Origin: Gelidibacter japonicus
Lineage (GTDB): Bacteria > Bacteroidota > Bacteroidia > Flavobacteriales > Flavobacteriaceae
Direction: 5' to 3'
DNA length: 64,000 bases
NCBI RefSeq assembly: GCF_010725055.1
Contig: NZ_BJKB01000013.1
Location: forward strand, 62,001 to 126,000
The notes under the pieces were generated by a model, which did not search any database, was not told the origin of the DNA, and saw only the letters and a program-made list of their open reading frames with translations. This document shows positions 34,517-42,904 of the stretch, piece by piece; the stretch's first letter is position 1; every line of letters starts with the position of its first letter. Made by a program: the position numbers and the translations under genes.

Positions 34517-35131
34517 TCAGGCGTGCAAGCCACATTCTCTGTTCTCCAATTGCTTTGTGGGATCAAAATATTTAAATTCATTGGGCAGGTTATGTTCAAT
34601 GAGATACCCATCAAGTTCTTCATCCGTCCAATAATAAAAAGGACTTATCTTTAAAATGCCATCAGCGCCTTGGGATACAATATCAATACTATTTCTAAAT
34701 GCGGTCTGTCCTTTGCGTAAATTTGTGAACCAAGCATCAGGTTGGTGCTCAGACATCGCTCTTTTAAAAGGTTCCAACTTTACCTGCTCTGTAAACACTT
34801 TATGATTTGGATCATCCACGTGAGGAATTCCCAACACGATATCCCGATGTGCAGTCGTTTGTTTAGGTACATATAAATGCACGTTCAAGTCGAGTTGATT
34901 TATAACTGCCTCGGCATGTTTGTAAGTTTGTGGCGTGTTATAGCCCGTATCGCACCAAATCACTTTAATATCTCGTTTTACCTCTGCAACGGCATGCAAG
35001 ATGGCGGCTTCATAAGGTCTGAAATTGGTGGTGACTACTGGATGATCAGAAACTGAAACGGCCCACAAAATAATTTCCAAAGGTGATTTTGTACGTAGAT
35101 CTTTATTGATCTGTTCTAAATTAATTTTCAT
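34517..35131 (-). CDS. cysH: Phosphoadenylylsulfate reductase-family protein (CysH)
   Basis: A 204-residue PP-loop reductase: TTNFRPYEAAILHAVAEVK, KVIWCDTGYNTPQTYKHAE, AWFTNLRKGQTAFRNSIDI and the C-terminal catalytic ENRECGLHA. The cysteine pairs that bind [4Fe-4S] in APS reductases are missing, so it looks like the PAPS (thioredoxin-dependent) type. No APS kinase gene is in this window. The ATG overlaps the stop of the DUF2061 gene (TAATG at 35131), which supports this start over two upstream ATGs. Confidence 0.9.
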   Translation of the reverse strand: MKINLEQINKDLRTKSPLEIILWAVSVSDHPVVTTNFRPYEAAILHAVAEVKRDIKVIWCDTGYNTPQTYKHAEAVINQLDLNVHLYVPKQTTAHRDIVLGIPHVDDPNHKVFTEQVKLEPFKRAMSEHQPDAWFTNLRKGQTAFRNSIDIVSQGADGILKISPFYYWTDEELDGYLIEHNLPNEFKYFDPTKQLENRECGLHA

Positions 35132-35400
35132 TATTTTCCCCATTTTATAGTATTCCAAGCGCGTTCATGAAAAAAGTACAGCGCCATTTTCGAAACCAAT
35201 TCTATACCGCCTATTGAGAAGGCCAATGCCAAGGTTCCGGTGATGACATAGGAAATGGCCACCGTGGCAAGGGTACCTACAACACGCCAACTAATGGTTT
35301 TTAGCAACGTTCGTTTGATGTTTTCTTTAGGTTCCGCGTCAGTACTGACGGTAGTTCCGTTTTGGCTATGTGATATGTTTGATTCTAAAACTGTTTCCAT
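35131..35400 (-). CDS. DUF2061 small membrane protein
   Basis: An 89-residue protein with the DUF2061 pattern: KRTLLKTISWRVVGTLATVAIS, YVITGTLALAFSIGGIELVSKM and FFHERAWNTIKWGK. Two membrane helices are expected (about 38-56 and 58-76). It is the first gene of the cysH-cysD-cysN run and overlaps cysH by 3 bp. This family often lies in sulfate assimilation operons, so a role in sulfate uptake or an associated membrane step is suggested; the function is not known to me. Confidence 0.85.
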   Translation of the reverse strand: METVLESNISHSQNGTTVSTDAEPKENIKRTLLKTISWRVVGTLATVAISYVITGTLALAFSIGGIELVSKMALYFFHERAWNTIKWGK

Positions 35401-35428
35401 TAATAATATATTTTACCTTTTACTTTTA

Positions 35429-35491
35429 ACCCTATAGATTTAGTAGGGTATCGTGCAAACCTAAGAAATAATTTTAAAACGGTACTCACCG
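35429..35491 (-). promoter_or_regulatory. Promoter with inverted repeats before the cys operon
   Basis: The -7 box TAGGTTTG (35456-35463, minus strand) fits TAnnTTTG. Where the -33 box should be there is the inverted repeat CGGT-N4-ACCG (35480-35491). Downstream, over the expected RNA start, is ACCCTA-N9-TAGGGT (35429-35449), which resembles Rrf2/IscR-type half sites. The adjacent upstream gene encodes an Rrf2 regulator. Operator function is inference. Confidence 0.5.
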
Positions 35492-35525
35492 AATTCAATA
35501 AAAATAACAGGTTTTTTTTGTGAAT

Positions 35526-35939
35526 TTAATAATTGATCAAATCAGCCAAAGATGTTTCTCCGTAAATTTTCAAATTACTATCGCGCACGCGGATCATCAA
35601 AAGGTGCACCGCACATTCCGTTTCAGTGGGACAATCATCACATTTTTCATAATAGTTTAAACTCACACATGGAATCATGGCAATGGGACCTTCCAATACT
35701 CTCATGACGGTAGTCATTTTAATATCCTTAGGATTTTTAAGTAAGTAGTAACCACCACCTTTTCCTTTTTTAGATCCTAAAAGCCCACTTTTGCGAAGGG
35801 TCAACAAGATACTCTCCAGAAATTTAAGTGAAATATTTTCCATTTCCGAAATGGTCGCAATTGACACAGGAACGTTTTGTTCTTGTCTCGCCAAATAGGT
35901 CAGCGCCTTAATTCCGTATTTCGTCTTTTTTGAAAGCAT
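35526..35939 (-). CDS. Rrf2-family transcriptional regulator
   Basis: A 137-residue winged-helix regulator: MLSKKTKYGIKALTYLAR, VPVSIATISEMENISLKFLE (helix-turn-helix), LRKSGLLGSKKGKGGGYYL (wing). The C-terminal part has four cysteines in PCVSLNYYEKCDDCPTETEC (C-x8-C-x2-C-x5-C). That could hold an iron-sulfur cluster as in IscR, though the spacing differs. Placed between metZ and the cys operon, it is the best candidate for sensing sulfur or iron-sulfur status and controlling one or both. CysR/CymR-like is the alternative description. Confidence 0.9.
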   Translation of the reverse strand: MLSKKTKYGIKALTYLARQEQNVPVSIATISEMENISLKFLESILLTLRKSGLLGSKKGKGGGYYLLKNPKDIKMTTVMRVLEGPIAMIPCVSLNYYEKCDDCPTETECAVHLLMIRVRDSNLKIYGETSLADLINY

Positions 35940-35957
35940 CCGGTAAAGATACTTTTT

Positions 35958-37130
35958 TTATACATATTCTAACGCTTGTTTCAAATCCGCAATAATATCA
36001 TCTCCATGTTCCAATCCCACTGATATACGGACCAATCCATCAGAAATACCTGTTTCAAGGCGCTCTGACTCGCTCAACTTGCTATGGGTTGTACTTGCAG
36101 GATGCGTAGCAATGGAACGTGTATCGCCTAAATTTGCGGATAGTGATAGCATTTTTAAATGGTTTAAAAATTGACGTCCAGCTTCTATTCCTCCCTTAAC
36201 CTCAAAAGCAACGACATTCCCTCCTTGCTTCATTTGGTTTTTGGCCAATTCATACTGGGGATGGGATTTCAAAAAAGGATATTTCACCAAAGCCACCTTC
36301 TCATGCGATTCTAAAAACTCCGCAACTTTGAGTGCATTATCACAGTGTCTATCAACTCTGACCCCCAAAGTCTCCAAACTTTTTGAAAGAATCCAGGCGT
36401 TAAACGGAGATAATGCGGGTCCGGTATTTCTTGAAAATAAATAGATTTCCCGAATTAAATCAGCTCTTCCCACGGTTGCCCCACCAAGAACCCGACCTTG
36501 ACCATCAATCAATTTTGTAGCCGAATGGATCACCAAATCAGCGCCAAATTTTATGGGATTTTGTAAATACGGCGTCGCAAAACAATTATCAACAATATAA
36601 ATCAGATGGTGCTTTTTGGCAATCTGTCCCAAAAGTTCCAAATCCAAAATATCTACTGCCGGATTCGTGGGACTTTCCAAATACAAAATCTTGGTGTTAG
36701 GCTGAATTAGACTTTCAATTTGATCAACCTCATCAATTTTGAAGTAACTGGTTTCTATATTCCACTTCGGGAAAAACTTTGTAAATAACGTGTTGGTAGA
36801 ACCAAAGATACTACGTGCCGACACAATATGATCGCCTGCATTCAACAAAGCCGCAAAGGTTGAAAACACGGCTGCCATTCCAGTAGCAAAGGCATATCCG
36901 CTTTCGGCTCCTTCCAGTTTGCACATTTTATCTATAAACTCAGAAGTGTTCGGATTCGTGAATCGGCTGTATATATTACGTTGTTTTTCCTCAGCAAAAG
37001 AAGCTCGCATATCTTCAGCATCTTCAAAAATGAAGCTTGACGTTAAATGCAAGGGGGTGGAATGTTCCAAAAATTCTGAACGCTCCATTTGGGTTCTGAT
37101 AGCGTCGGTTTCAAATTTGTTGCTGCTCAT
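35958..37130 (-). CDS. metZ: Cys/Met-metabolism PLP enzyme, O-succinylhomoserine sulfhydrylase-like
   Basis: A 390-residue fold-type I enzyme: HLTSSFIFEDAEDMRASFAE, RFTNPNTSEFIDKMCKLEGA, ESPTNPAVDILDL and the PLP-lysine in VIHSATKLIDGQGRVLGG. It most resembles MetZ, which makes homocysteine from an acylated homoserine and sulfide. Cystathionine synthase or lyase activity cannot be excluded. It is followed 18 bp later by the Rrf2 regulator gene. I start at MSSNKFETDAIRTQ, seven codons after the longest reading. Confidence 0.85.
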   Translation of the reverse strand: MSSNKFETDAIRTQMERSEFLEHSTPLHLTSSFIFEDAEDMRASFAEEKQRNIYSRFTNPNTSEFIDKMCKLEGAESGYAFATGMAAVFSTFAALLNAGDHIVSARSIFGSTNTLFTKFFPKWNIETSYFKIDEVDQIESLIQPNTKILYLESPTNPAVDILDLELLGQIAKKHHLIYIVDNCFATPYLQNPIKFGADLVIHSATKLIDGQGRVLGGATVGRADLIREIYLFSRNTGPALSPFNAWILSKSLETLGVRVDRHCDNALKVAEFLESHEKVALVKYPFLKSHPQYELAKNQMKQGGNVVAFEVKGGIEAGRQFLNHLKMLSLSANLGDTRSIATHPASTTHSKLSESERLETGISDGLVRISVGLEHGDDIIADLKQALEYV

Positions 37131-37146
37131 GTTCTGGTTTTTTTTA

Positions 37147-37164
37147 GCCACGAATTCACGAATG
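37147..37164. repeat. Dispersed motif GCCACGAATNCACGAATG, copy 2
   Basis: Second copy of the 18-bp motif found at 20824-20841, 17 bp before the metZ start codon. Confidence 0.55.
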
Positions 37165-37188
37165 TTTTTTCGGTTGGTGTAGCCTTAA

Positions 37189-37221
37189 AGACCTGTCAGG
37201 TTTTAAAAACCTGACAGGTCT
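37189..37221. repeat. 33-bp perfect palindrome between metX-thrA and metZ
   Basis: Arms of 16 bp (37189-37204 and 37206-37221) around one central A. The left arm reads AGACCTGTCAGGTTTT. It would give a very stable RNA hairpin between the two genes. Lacking a clean T-run, it may act as a partial terminator or an mRNA 3'-end protector; it belongs to the CCTGACAGG repeat family. Confidence 0.85.
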
Positions 37222-37246
37222 GAAAAGGTCTGCGAAACATTCTTTT

Positions 37247-40200
37247 CTAATTAATATGTTTTGACAATCTTAAGATATCTCCAAAAACACCTCTTGCCGT
37301 CACCTCCGCTCCTGCCCCCGCACCTTGAATGACAATGGGTTGCTCGCCATAAGATTCTGTGAAAATCTCAAAAATGGCATCGGAACCTTTGATATGGCCT
37401 AAAGTGCTATCCAATGGAATGGATACCAGTTTAACTTCCAAATTCCCTTTGTCTTTAGATAAATCGCCCGACAAATCGCCTACATAGCGCAGCACATGAC
37501 CTTCTTTTTGTTGGTCTTTTATGGCTTGGAATTTGTCATCCAAAACCTCCAATTGCTTCAGAAACTCTGAAGTTGGAATCTCTCGATAGTCTTCCGGAAT
37601 AAGATTTTCAACAGAAATATCCTCAAATTCATTCTGCAAATCGAGTTCTCTTGCCAAGATCAATAGTTTCCTTGCCACGTCATTTCCTGAGAAATCCTCA
37701 CGCGGATCTGGTTCGGTAAAACCTTTATCAATGGTCTCTTGTATAATCGTACTGAACGGTTTATCCTGTACTGAAAAATTATTGAACAAGTAACTTAAAG
37801 TACCTGAAAACACACCTCTAATTCTTGTGATATTTTCACCAGATTCATGTAATAGATTAATTGTATCTATCAATGGTAAACCAGCGCCAACCGTAGTCTC
37901 GTACAGGTAATTTTTCTTATTGTTATCTAAATTGCTTCTGAGTTTTGAATAGAAATCGTGAGAAATCGTATTGGCTATTTTATTGGAAGATACCAGATCA
38001 AATCCAGCCTCTACCAATGGGATATAATTTTTGTAAAATACAGAACTTGAGGTGTTATCCACAGCAATTAAATTCTCTAGGTGATGACTTTTTGCGAAAT
38101 CAATAATATCCTGAACGGTATATCCTTTTGAAGTCTGTTCTAAATCATTCTTCCAATTATCGTCAGCTCCCTTTTTGTTCAGCAGCACTTGTTTAGAATT
38201 GGCAATCGCGAAAACATTCAAGCTGATCCCTCTTCGGTTTTCAATATCATTCTTTGATTTTAGAATTTGATTGATCAAAGCACCACCCACACCTCCGTGT
38301 CCGAAAATAGCAATATTGATTTTTTTAGAAATTCCAAAGACTTCGCCGTGGATTACATTAACAGCTTTATGCAATTGATTTTTTCTGACTACCAAACTCA
38401 CGTTCTTACCCGTAACGGTGTTGTTGAACAACAACGGTGTGATCTGGTTTTTAATCAAGGCATTAAACGGCTTATGAAACGAGCCCAATTCAATACCAAT
38501 AATTGAAATTACCGAGACGTCATCAATCACTGCAATTTTACTCACATCTTGCGAATAAAAGTCGTTTTCAAACTCACGCTCCAATGCTATAACCGCTTGG
38601 GTTGCCTTTTCGGCATCAATCACCAAGCCAATGCCACGCTCAGAAGAACCTTGTGAAATAATACTCACACTGATATTATGCTGGCTTAAGGCTTTAAAAA
38701 TTCTGGCATCAATTCCAACCTTTCCTAACAAGCCTCGACCTTCAAAGTTGATCAAGGCCACATTATCCAATACAGATAAAGAAGTCACTTCCTTGGTATT
38801 GGCCTTTGCTGAAATTAAAGTGCCTTCATCTTCAGGATTAAAGGTATTTAAAATCCGAAGTTTGATGTTTTTTTCCAATAATGGAATAATGGTTTTGGCG
38901 TGTAAAACCGTAGTTCCAAAATTGGCGAGTTCATTAGCTTCTGCAAACGACAGTTCTCTTATTTTTTGGGCATCCTCAACCAACTCAGGGTTAGCCGTAT
39001 AAATTCCGTTGACGTGTGTATAATTTTGTAGTTCTTCAGCATCTAAGTAATTGGCCAATAATGACGCCGAATAATTACTGCCGTTGCGTCCAAGTAAGGT
39101 AATTTCATTATTAAGGTTAGAGCCTATAAATCCAGTCACAATATTGACGGTTGTTCCACCAAATTGTTTAAAATGTGCCAAAACATTTTCGCGAGATTGC
39201 TTTTGAAGGGGCTGTGAATTAAGAAAATCACCTTCAGTTTTAATCAGCTTTGTGGCAAAGGTTGCATTTGCATTGATCCCTTCTTCTTTCAATAAAGCGG
39301 TAATCAATTTGGCCGAAATAACTTCGCCAGCAGCTAAAACCTCAGCTTTTATTTTTTCACTGTAGTCACCTAAAAGCTTGACCCCCTGAAATATGTTTTC
39401 CAAAGCTGAAAACTCTGCAGTGAAATCGACACGCGAAGACGGCCCTGATTGATAAGTTTTGAAGGCTTCAAATTCTTCCTGAAAATCTTTTCTTCGAGAT
39501 GCTTTGGTTAAAATACTTTCCAACTCATCAGTTGCCTTACCACGTGCGGAAACGACAACCGCAATTCTCTCATGATCTTGTACTTTTTTCTTTATGATGG
39601 CGATGGTACGTTTTAGCCCTTCACCATTTGCTAATGATTTTCCCCCGAATTTTAATATTTTCATCTTTTTATGTGCGGTATGAGGTCTGAAAATAGGTTC
39701 AATAATTTTTTCCAATTGTTCAAATTCTATTAAAAAGGCATCGTGGCCATGGTCTGAATTAATTTCACTGTAAGTCACATTTGGATGGGTCAATGCCAAT
39801 TGTTTTTGAGTTTCACGATTTTCTTCAGCTGTAAAAAACAGATCGGAATCCACCCCAATGATGGTGATATTTGAATTGATGGCATTTAGAATATCGGCGC
39901 TATCCCCGTTGTTCTTTGTCACATCAATTGTTTTTAGCAATTGATTCATTAATTTATAGGCAGATAATTGAAAGCGTTCCTGTAATTTTTTACCATGGTG
40001 CAACAGCCAACTCTCCACATTAAAGATTTTTAAATCGTCATTTTTGCTGCGTTGAAAACGTTCTTTAAAAGATTTAGGTGTTCTGTAACACAACATGGCA
40101 TGCATTCTGGCATCGTGTACGGGATTACTTGAATTGACCAAAAACTGCTCTTGGATCTGGCAATTGGCAATGAGCCAATCGGTTGATTTCCAATCGGTTG

Positions 40201-40642
40201 CTACCGGAATTAAATGCTCGGCCAATTCTGGTGCTAAAAACGCCATTTCCCAAGCAATTCCACCACCCAACGAACCACCTATCAAAGCAAAAAGTTTTTG
40301 GATTTTTAATGCTCTCAATCCTTCCAAAAATAAACGGGCAATATCTCTTGCTACAAAATCTTTGTAGTTTTCGATCACAAAACCATCGTAGCCATTCCCC
40401 GGAATATTAAAAGATAAAATAGTATAAGCATTAGTGTCAATTACTTTATCAGGCCCAATTAAATCCAACCACCAACCTCCTTCACCTGCAACATTGCTAT
40501 TGCCGGTTAATGCGTGATTAACCAGTACAATTGGCGCGCTTCCTAAAGCTTGACCAAAAAGTTGGTAAGACAATTTTAAAGAAATTGCCTTACCACTCTC
40601 CAATTCAAAATCTTGAATTTGTATGAAATTTAATTGTGACAT
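37247..40642 (-). CDS. Trifunctional MetX-aspartokinase-homoserine dehydrogenase fusion
   Basis: A 1131-residue protein. Residues 1-320 are an alpha/beta-hydrolase like homoserine O-acetyltransferase MetX (NHALTGNSN at 43-51, nucleophile S124 in IGGSLGGG, D266, H300 in GHDAF). Residues 327-610 are an aspartate kinase (MKILKFGGKSLANGEG, LLGRNGSNYSASLLA). ACT domains span about 620-765. Residues 775-1131 are homoserine dehydrogenase (IAIFGHGGVGGALI at 777-790, VGAGLPLIDTINLLHESGE). One chain thus carries the first aspartate step, homoserine formation and homoserine acylation. It is in the SAM-I-controlled metY transcript. Confidence 0.92.
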   Translation of the reverse strand: MSQLNFIQIQDFELESGKAISLKLSYQLFGQALGSAPIVLVNHALTGNSNVAGEGGWWLDLIGPDKVIDTNAYTILSFNIPGNGYDGFVIENYKDFVARDIARLFLEGLRALKIQKLFALIGGSLGGGIAWEMAFLAPELAEHLIPVATDWKSTDWLIANCQIQEQFLVNSSNPVHDARMHAMLCYRTPKSFKERFQRSKNDDLKIFNVESWLLHHGKKLQERFQLSAYKLMNQLLKTIDVTKNNGDSADILNAINSNITIIGVDSDLFFTAEENRETQKQLALTHPNVTYSEINSDHGHDAFLIEFEQLEKIIEPIFRPHTAHKKMKILKFGGKSLANGEGLKRTIAIIKKKVQDHERIAVVVSARGKATDELESILTKASRRKDFQEEFEAFKTYQSGPSSRVDFTAEFSALENIFQGVKLLGDYSEKIKAEVLAAGEVISAKLITALLKEEGINANATFATKLIKTEGDFLNSQPLQKQSRENVLAHFKQFGGTTVNIVTGFIGSNLNNEITLLGRNGSNYSASLLANYLDAEELQNYTHVNGIYTANPELVEDAQKIRELSFAEANELANFGTTVLHAKTIIPLLEKNIKLRILNTFNPEDEGTLISAKANTKEVTSLSVLDNVALINFEGRGLLGKVGIDARIFKALSQHNISVSIISQGSSERGIGLVIDAEKATQAVIALEREFENDFYSQDVSKIAVIDDVSVISIIGIELGSFHKPFNALIKNQITPLLFNNTVTGKNVSLVVRKNQLHKAVNVIHGEVFGISKKINIAIFGHGGVGGALINQILKSKNDIENRRGISLNVFAIANSKQVLLNKKGADDNWKNDLEQTSKGYTVQDIIDFAKSHHLENLIAVDNTSSSVFYKNYIPLVEAGFDLVSSNKIANTISHDFYSKLRSNLDNNKKNYLYETTVGAGLPLIDTINLLHESGENITRIRGVFSGTLSYLFNNFSVQDKPFSTIIQETIDKGFTEPDPREDFSGNDVARKLLILARELDLQNEFEDISVENLIPEDYREIPTSEFLKQLEVLDDKFQAIKDQQKEGHVLRYVGDLSGDLSKDKGNLEVKLVSIPLDSTLGHIKGSDAIFEIFTESYGEQPIVIQGAGAGAEVTARGVFGDILRLSKHIN

Positions 40643-41095
40643 TTATTGAACTTCATATTGTTTTTCAACACTCACGTTTACAGGAGTGCTATTGGTTAAA
40701 TTGTCTTTTACCGGGCAGCGCTCTTGAACTATTCTTAACCATTCGGCCAAGGTCTCAATTGACGCATCTGTTTCTGGGACCAGCTTTAAATCTATTTTTT
40801 TAAAACCTGCCCTGTCATCACCAGGAAGTCCGAACAATTTATTGGCGTTGATATTTCCGGTCACCTCTATGTTTAACTTCGTAATTGTAAAGCCTAATTC
40901 TTTCGCTACCAAATGCCCAACTACGTTTAAACATCCTGCTAAACCCGCTAAAATATATTCAACCGGGTTGGCATTTTCATCCGTTCCACCCAAACCCTCA
41001 GGCTCGTCCACAATCAACTTGAACTGCCTAGTTTTGGCAACAAACTTTGCTGCAGAGGCACTTTCGCCCTGCACACTAAATATTAAATCGCTCAT
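40643..41095 (-). CDS. OsmC family protein
   Basis: A 150-residue OsmC/Ohr-fold protein with the two expected cysteines: GLAGCLNVVGHLVAKELG (about C55) and QERCPVKDNLTNSTPVNV. The family reduces organic hydroperoxides or acts on other thiol-reactive compounds. It sits between metY and the metX-thrA fusion, abutting the latter with no gap. Its role in methionine synthesis is unknown; protection of sulfide or thiol intermediates is only a guess. Confidence 0.88.
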   Translation of the reverse strand: MSDLIFSVQGESASAAKFVAKTRQFKLIVDEPEGLGGTDENANPVEYILAGLAGCLNVVGHLVAKELGFTITKLNIEVTGNINANKLFGLPGDDRAGFKKIDLKLVPETDASIETLAEWLRIVQERCPVKDNLTNSTPVNVSVEKQYEVQ

Positions 41096-41109
41096 AATTT
41101 TGGTCTGGA

Positions 41110-42414
41110 TTAGTTGGATGAATTATGTAAAAGTGTCTCACTCACGACTTTAAATGCCTGTTTTAAATCGGCTTTTAAATCATCAATATGCTCCAAGCCA
41201 ACTGACAAACGGATTAAGTCCTTGGTTGTACCTGTTGTTTCTTGGGCTTCATCAGATAATTGCTGGTGCGTGGTACTTGCAGGATGGATGATAAGCGATT
41301 TGCTATCGCCAATATTTGCCAACAATGAGAACAACTCGGTTTTGTCCGCAATAATCTTTGCAGCTTCGTAACCGCCAACAACACCGAAAGTCACTAGTCC
41401 GCTTTTACCTTCAGGAAGATATTGATCGGCTAATTTTTTATAAGGACTGCTGTCCAAGCCTGGATAATTTACCCAAGTCACTTCTTCTTGTTCTTGCAAC
41501 CATTTGGCCAGTTCCAAGGCATTTTTACTGTGTTGTTTGATACGCAATTCCAAAGTTTCCAAACCTTGAATAATTTGAAAGGCATTAAACGGGCTCAATG
41601 CAGAACCATAATCGCGAAGTCCTTCAATACGTACTTTCGCTATAAACGAAGCATTTTTCAAAACGTCGGTATAGACCAATCCATGATAACCCGGAGATGG
41701 CTCCGTAAACTCAGGAAATTTCCCATTGGCCCAGTCAAATTTCCCAGCGTCAACAATGGCTCCACCAATGGCCGTTCCATTTCCGTTGACATATTTCGTC
41801 AAGGAATGGATGACAATATCAGCCCCGTGTTCAATTGGTTTTACCAAATACGAAGTGGCCACTGTATTATCAACAAACAAAGGTACTTTATTAGCTTTGG
41901 CTACTTTGGAAATGGCCTTGATATCCAACACATCCAATTTCGGATTTCCTAAGGATTCGATAAAAATCACACGTGTATTTTCTTTTACTGCCTTATCAAA
42001 GTTGTCAGGATCTGAAGGATCAACAAATGTGGTGGTGATTCCATGTCTTGGCAAGGTCACATTCAACAAATTATAAGTACCTCCGTACAAACTACTTGAA
42101 GCCACAATATGGTCTCCCGTTCTCAAAAGCGTGAGCAACGATGTGGCAATTGCTGCCATGCCTGAAGAGGTTACAACTGCCGCGATACCACCATCAAGTG
42201 CCGCTAACCGCTGCTCTAAAATGTCATTGGTTGGATTATTGATTCGGGTGTAAATGTTTCCTGGTTCTGCCAATGCAAATAAATTTGCGGCGTGATCAGA
42301 ATCTTTAAAAACAAATGCTGTAGATTGATAAATTGGTACGGCTCTGGTACCTCCATTGGATTGAACATCGTGTCCTGCGTGCAACGCTTGGGTTGCAAAT
42401 TTTTGTGTACTCAT
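41110..42414 (-). CDS. metY: O-acetylhomoserine sulfhydrylase
   Basis: A 434-residue PLP enzyme that makes homocysteine from O-acetylhomoserine and sulfide. It has the longer C-terminal form typical of MetY (TRINNPTNDILEQRLAALDG, ESLGNPKLDVLDI, PLP-lysine in VIHSLTKYVNGNGTAIGG, GYHGLVYTDVLKNASF, ALSPFNAFQIIQGLETLELR). First gene after the SAM-I riboswitch, followed by osmC and the metX-thrA fusion that makes its substrate. Confidence 0.93.
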   Translation of the reverse strand: MSTQKFATQALHAGHDVQSNGGTRAVPIYQSTAFVFKDSDHAANLFALAEPGNIYTRINNPTNDILEQRLAALDGGIAAVVTSSGMAAIATSLLTLLRTGDHIVASSSLYGGTYNLLNVTLPRHGITTTFVDPSDPDNFDKAVKENTRVIFIESLGNPKLDVLDIKAISKVAKANKVPLFVDNTVATSYLVKPIEHGADIVIHSLTKYVNGNGTAIGGAIVDAGKFDWANGKFPEFTEPSPGYHGLVYTDVLKNASFIAKVRIEGLRDYGSALSPFNAFQIIQGLETLELRIKQHSKNALELAKWLQEQEEVTWVNYPGLDSSPYKKLADQYLPEGKSGLVTFGVVGGYEAAKIIADKTELFSLLANIGDSKSLIIHPASTTHQQLSDEAQETTGTTKDLIRLSVGLEHIDDLKADLKQAFKVVSETLLHNSSN

Positions 42415-42573
42415 TTTTCTAAATTTTTTGAGTTAATAAATGAATTAAAACAAAAGCCAATTGCGTCATCACTGACGAACCTAATAGAAAAATGTTAAAA
42501 AGAAAATTATAATTACAGATGAGTAATTACGTTTAGTTATCTATCCAATTACCTGATAAATGAATCAGTAATT

Positions 42574-42660
42574 AAGTAGAATTTAGCACCTTCTCCATTC
42601 CTAAAGGGTTGCTAAGGCTTCACCGGGTCTAATCCCTCCGCCTTTCTTGATAACACTTCA
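42574..42660 (-). promoter_or_regulatory. SAM-I (S-box) riboswitch upstream of metY
   Basis: On the minus strand: GTTATCAAGAAAGGCGGAGG, GATTAGACCCGGTGAAGCC, TTAGCAACC and AAGGTGCTAAATTCTAC, all conserved S-box blocks in order. The arm between GCAACC and GGTGC is short, unlike the metH copy. A 9-bp stem with one bulge (ATTACTGAT / ATCAGGTAAT) overlaps its 3' flank at about 42550-42574. SAM should repress metY, osmC and the fusion gene. Confidence 0.94.
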
Positions 42661-42685
42661 ATAAGTTATTTGAACTTTGTGAGCA

Positions 42686-42718
42686 CAAATATTGCAACAC
42701 AAATGTTACAATTCCAAA
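42686..42718 (-). promoter_or_regulatory. Candidate promoter for the SAM-I/metY transcript
   Basis: TTTG (42715-42718), a 21-bp spacer and AATATTTG (42686-42693; one mismatch to TAnnTTTG) on the minus strand. RNA would begin about 15 nt before the aptamer. Confidence 0.45.
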
Positions 42719-42865
42719 TTATAATTGAATTTTTTTTTAATTGCCTATGTTTTTTTGTTTATAAAATAAAACCTAACCCCCTATATTCATTGGGTATTTA
42801 TCATAGACAATTATTTTGAATCTTTTTATAAAACGTTAATTTTAGCTCAAAAGAAATTAAAACTA

Positions 42866-42895
42866 TTTGCCATCCATTTAATTTTTTTACTTTTG
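42866..42895 (+). promoter_or_regulatory. Bacteroidetes-type promoter for metK
   Basis: TTTG (42866-42869), 18-bp spacer, TACTTTTG (42888-42895): both boxes match the Bacteroidetes consensus. RNA would start near 42902, just before the SAM-II-like element. Confidence 0.65.
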
Positions 42896-42904
42896 CCACT
42901 TAAT

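Noticed and set aside
38631-39002. 123-codon plus-strand ORF
   Set aside because: Antisense to the aspartokinase part of the fusion gene; shadow ORF.
41488-41952. 154-codon plus-strand ORF
   Set aside because: Antisense shadow of metY, composition atypical and no start context.
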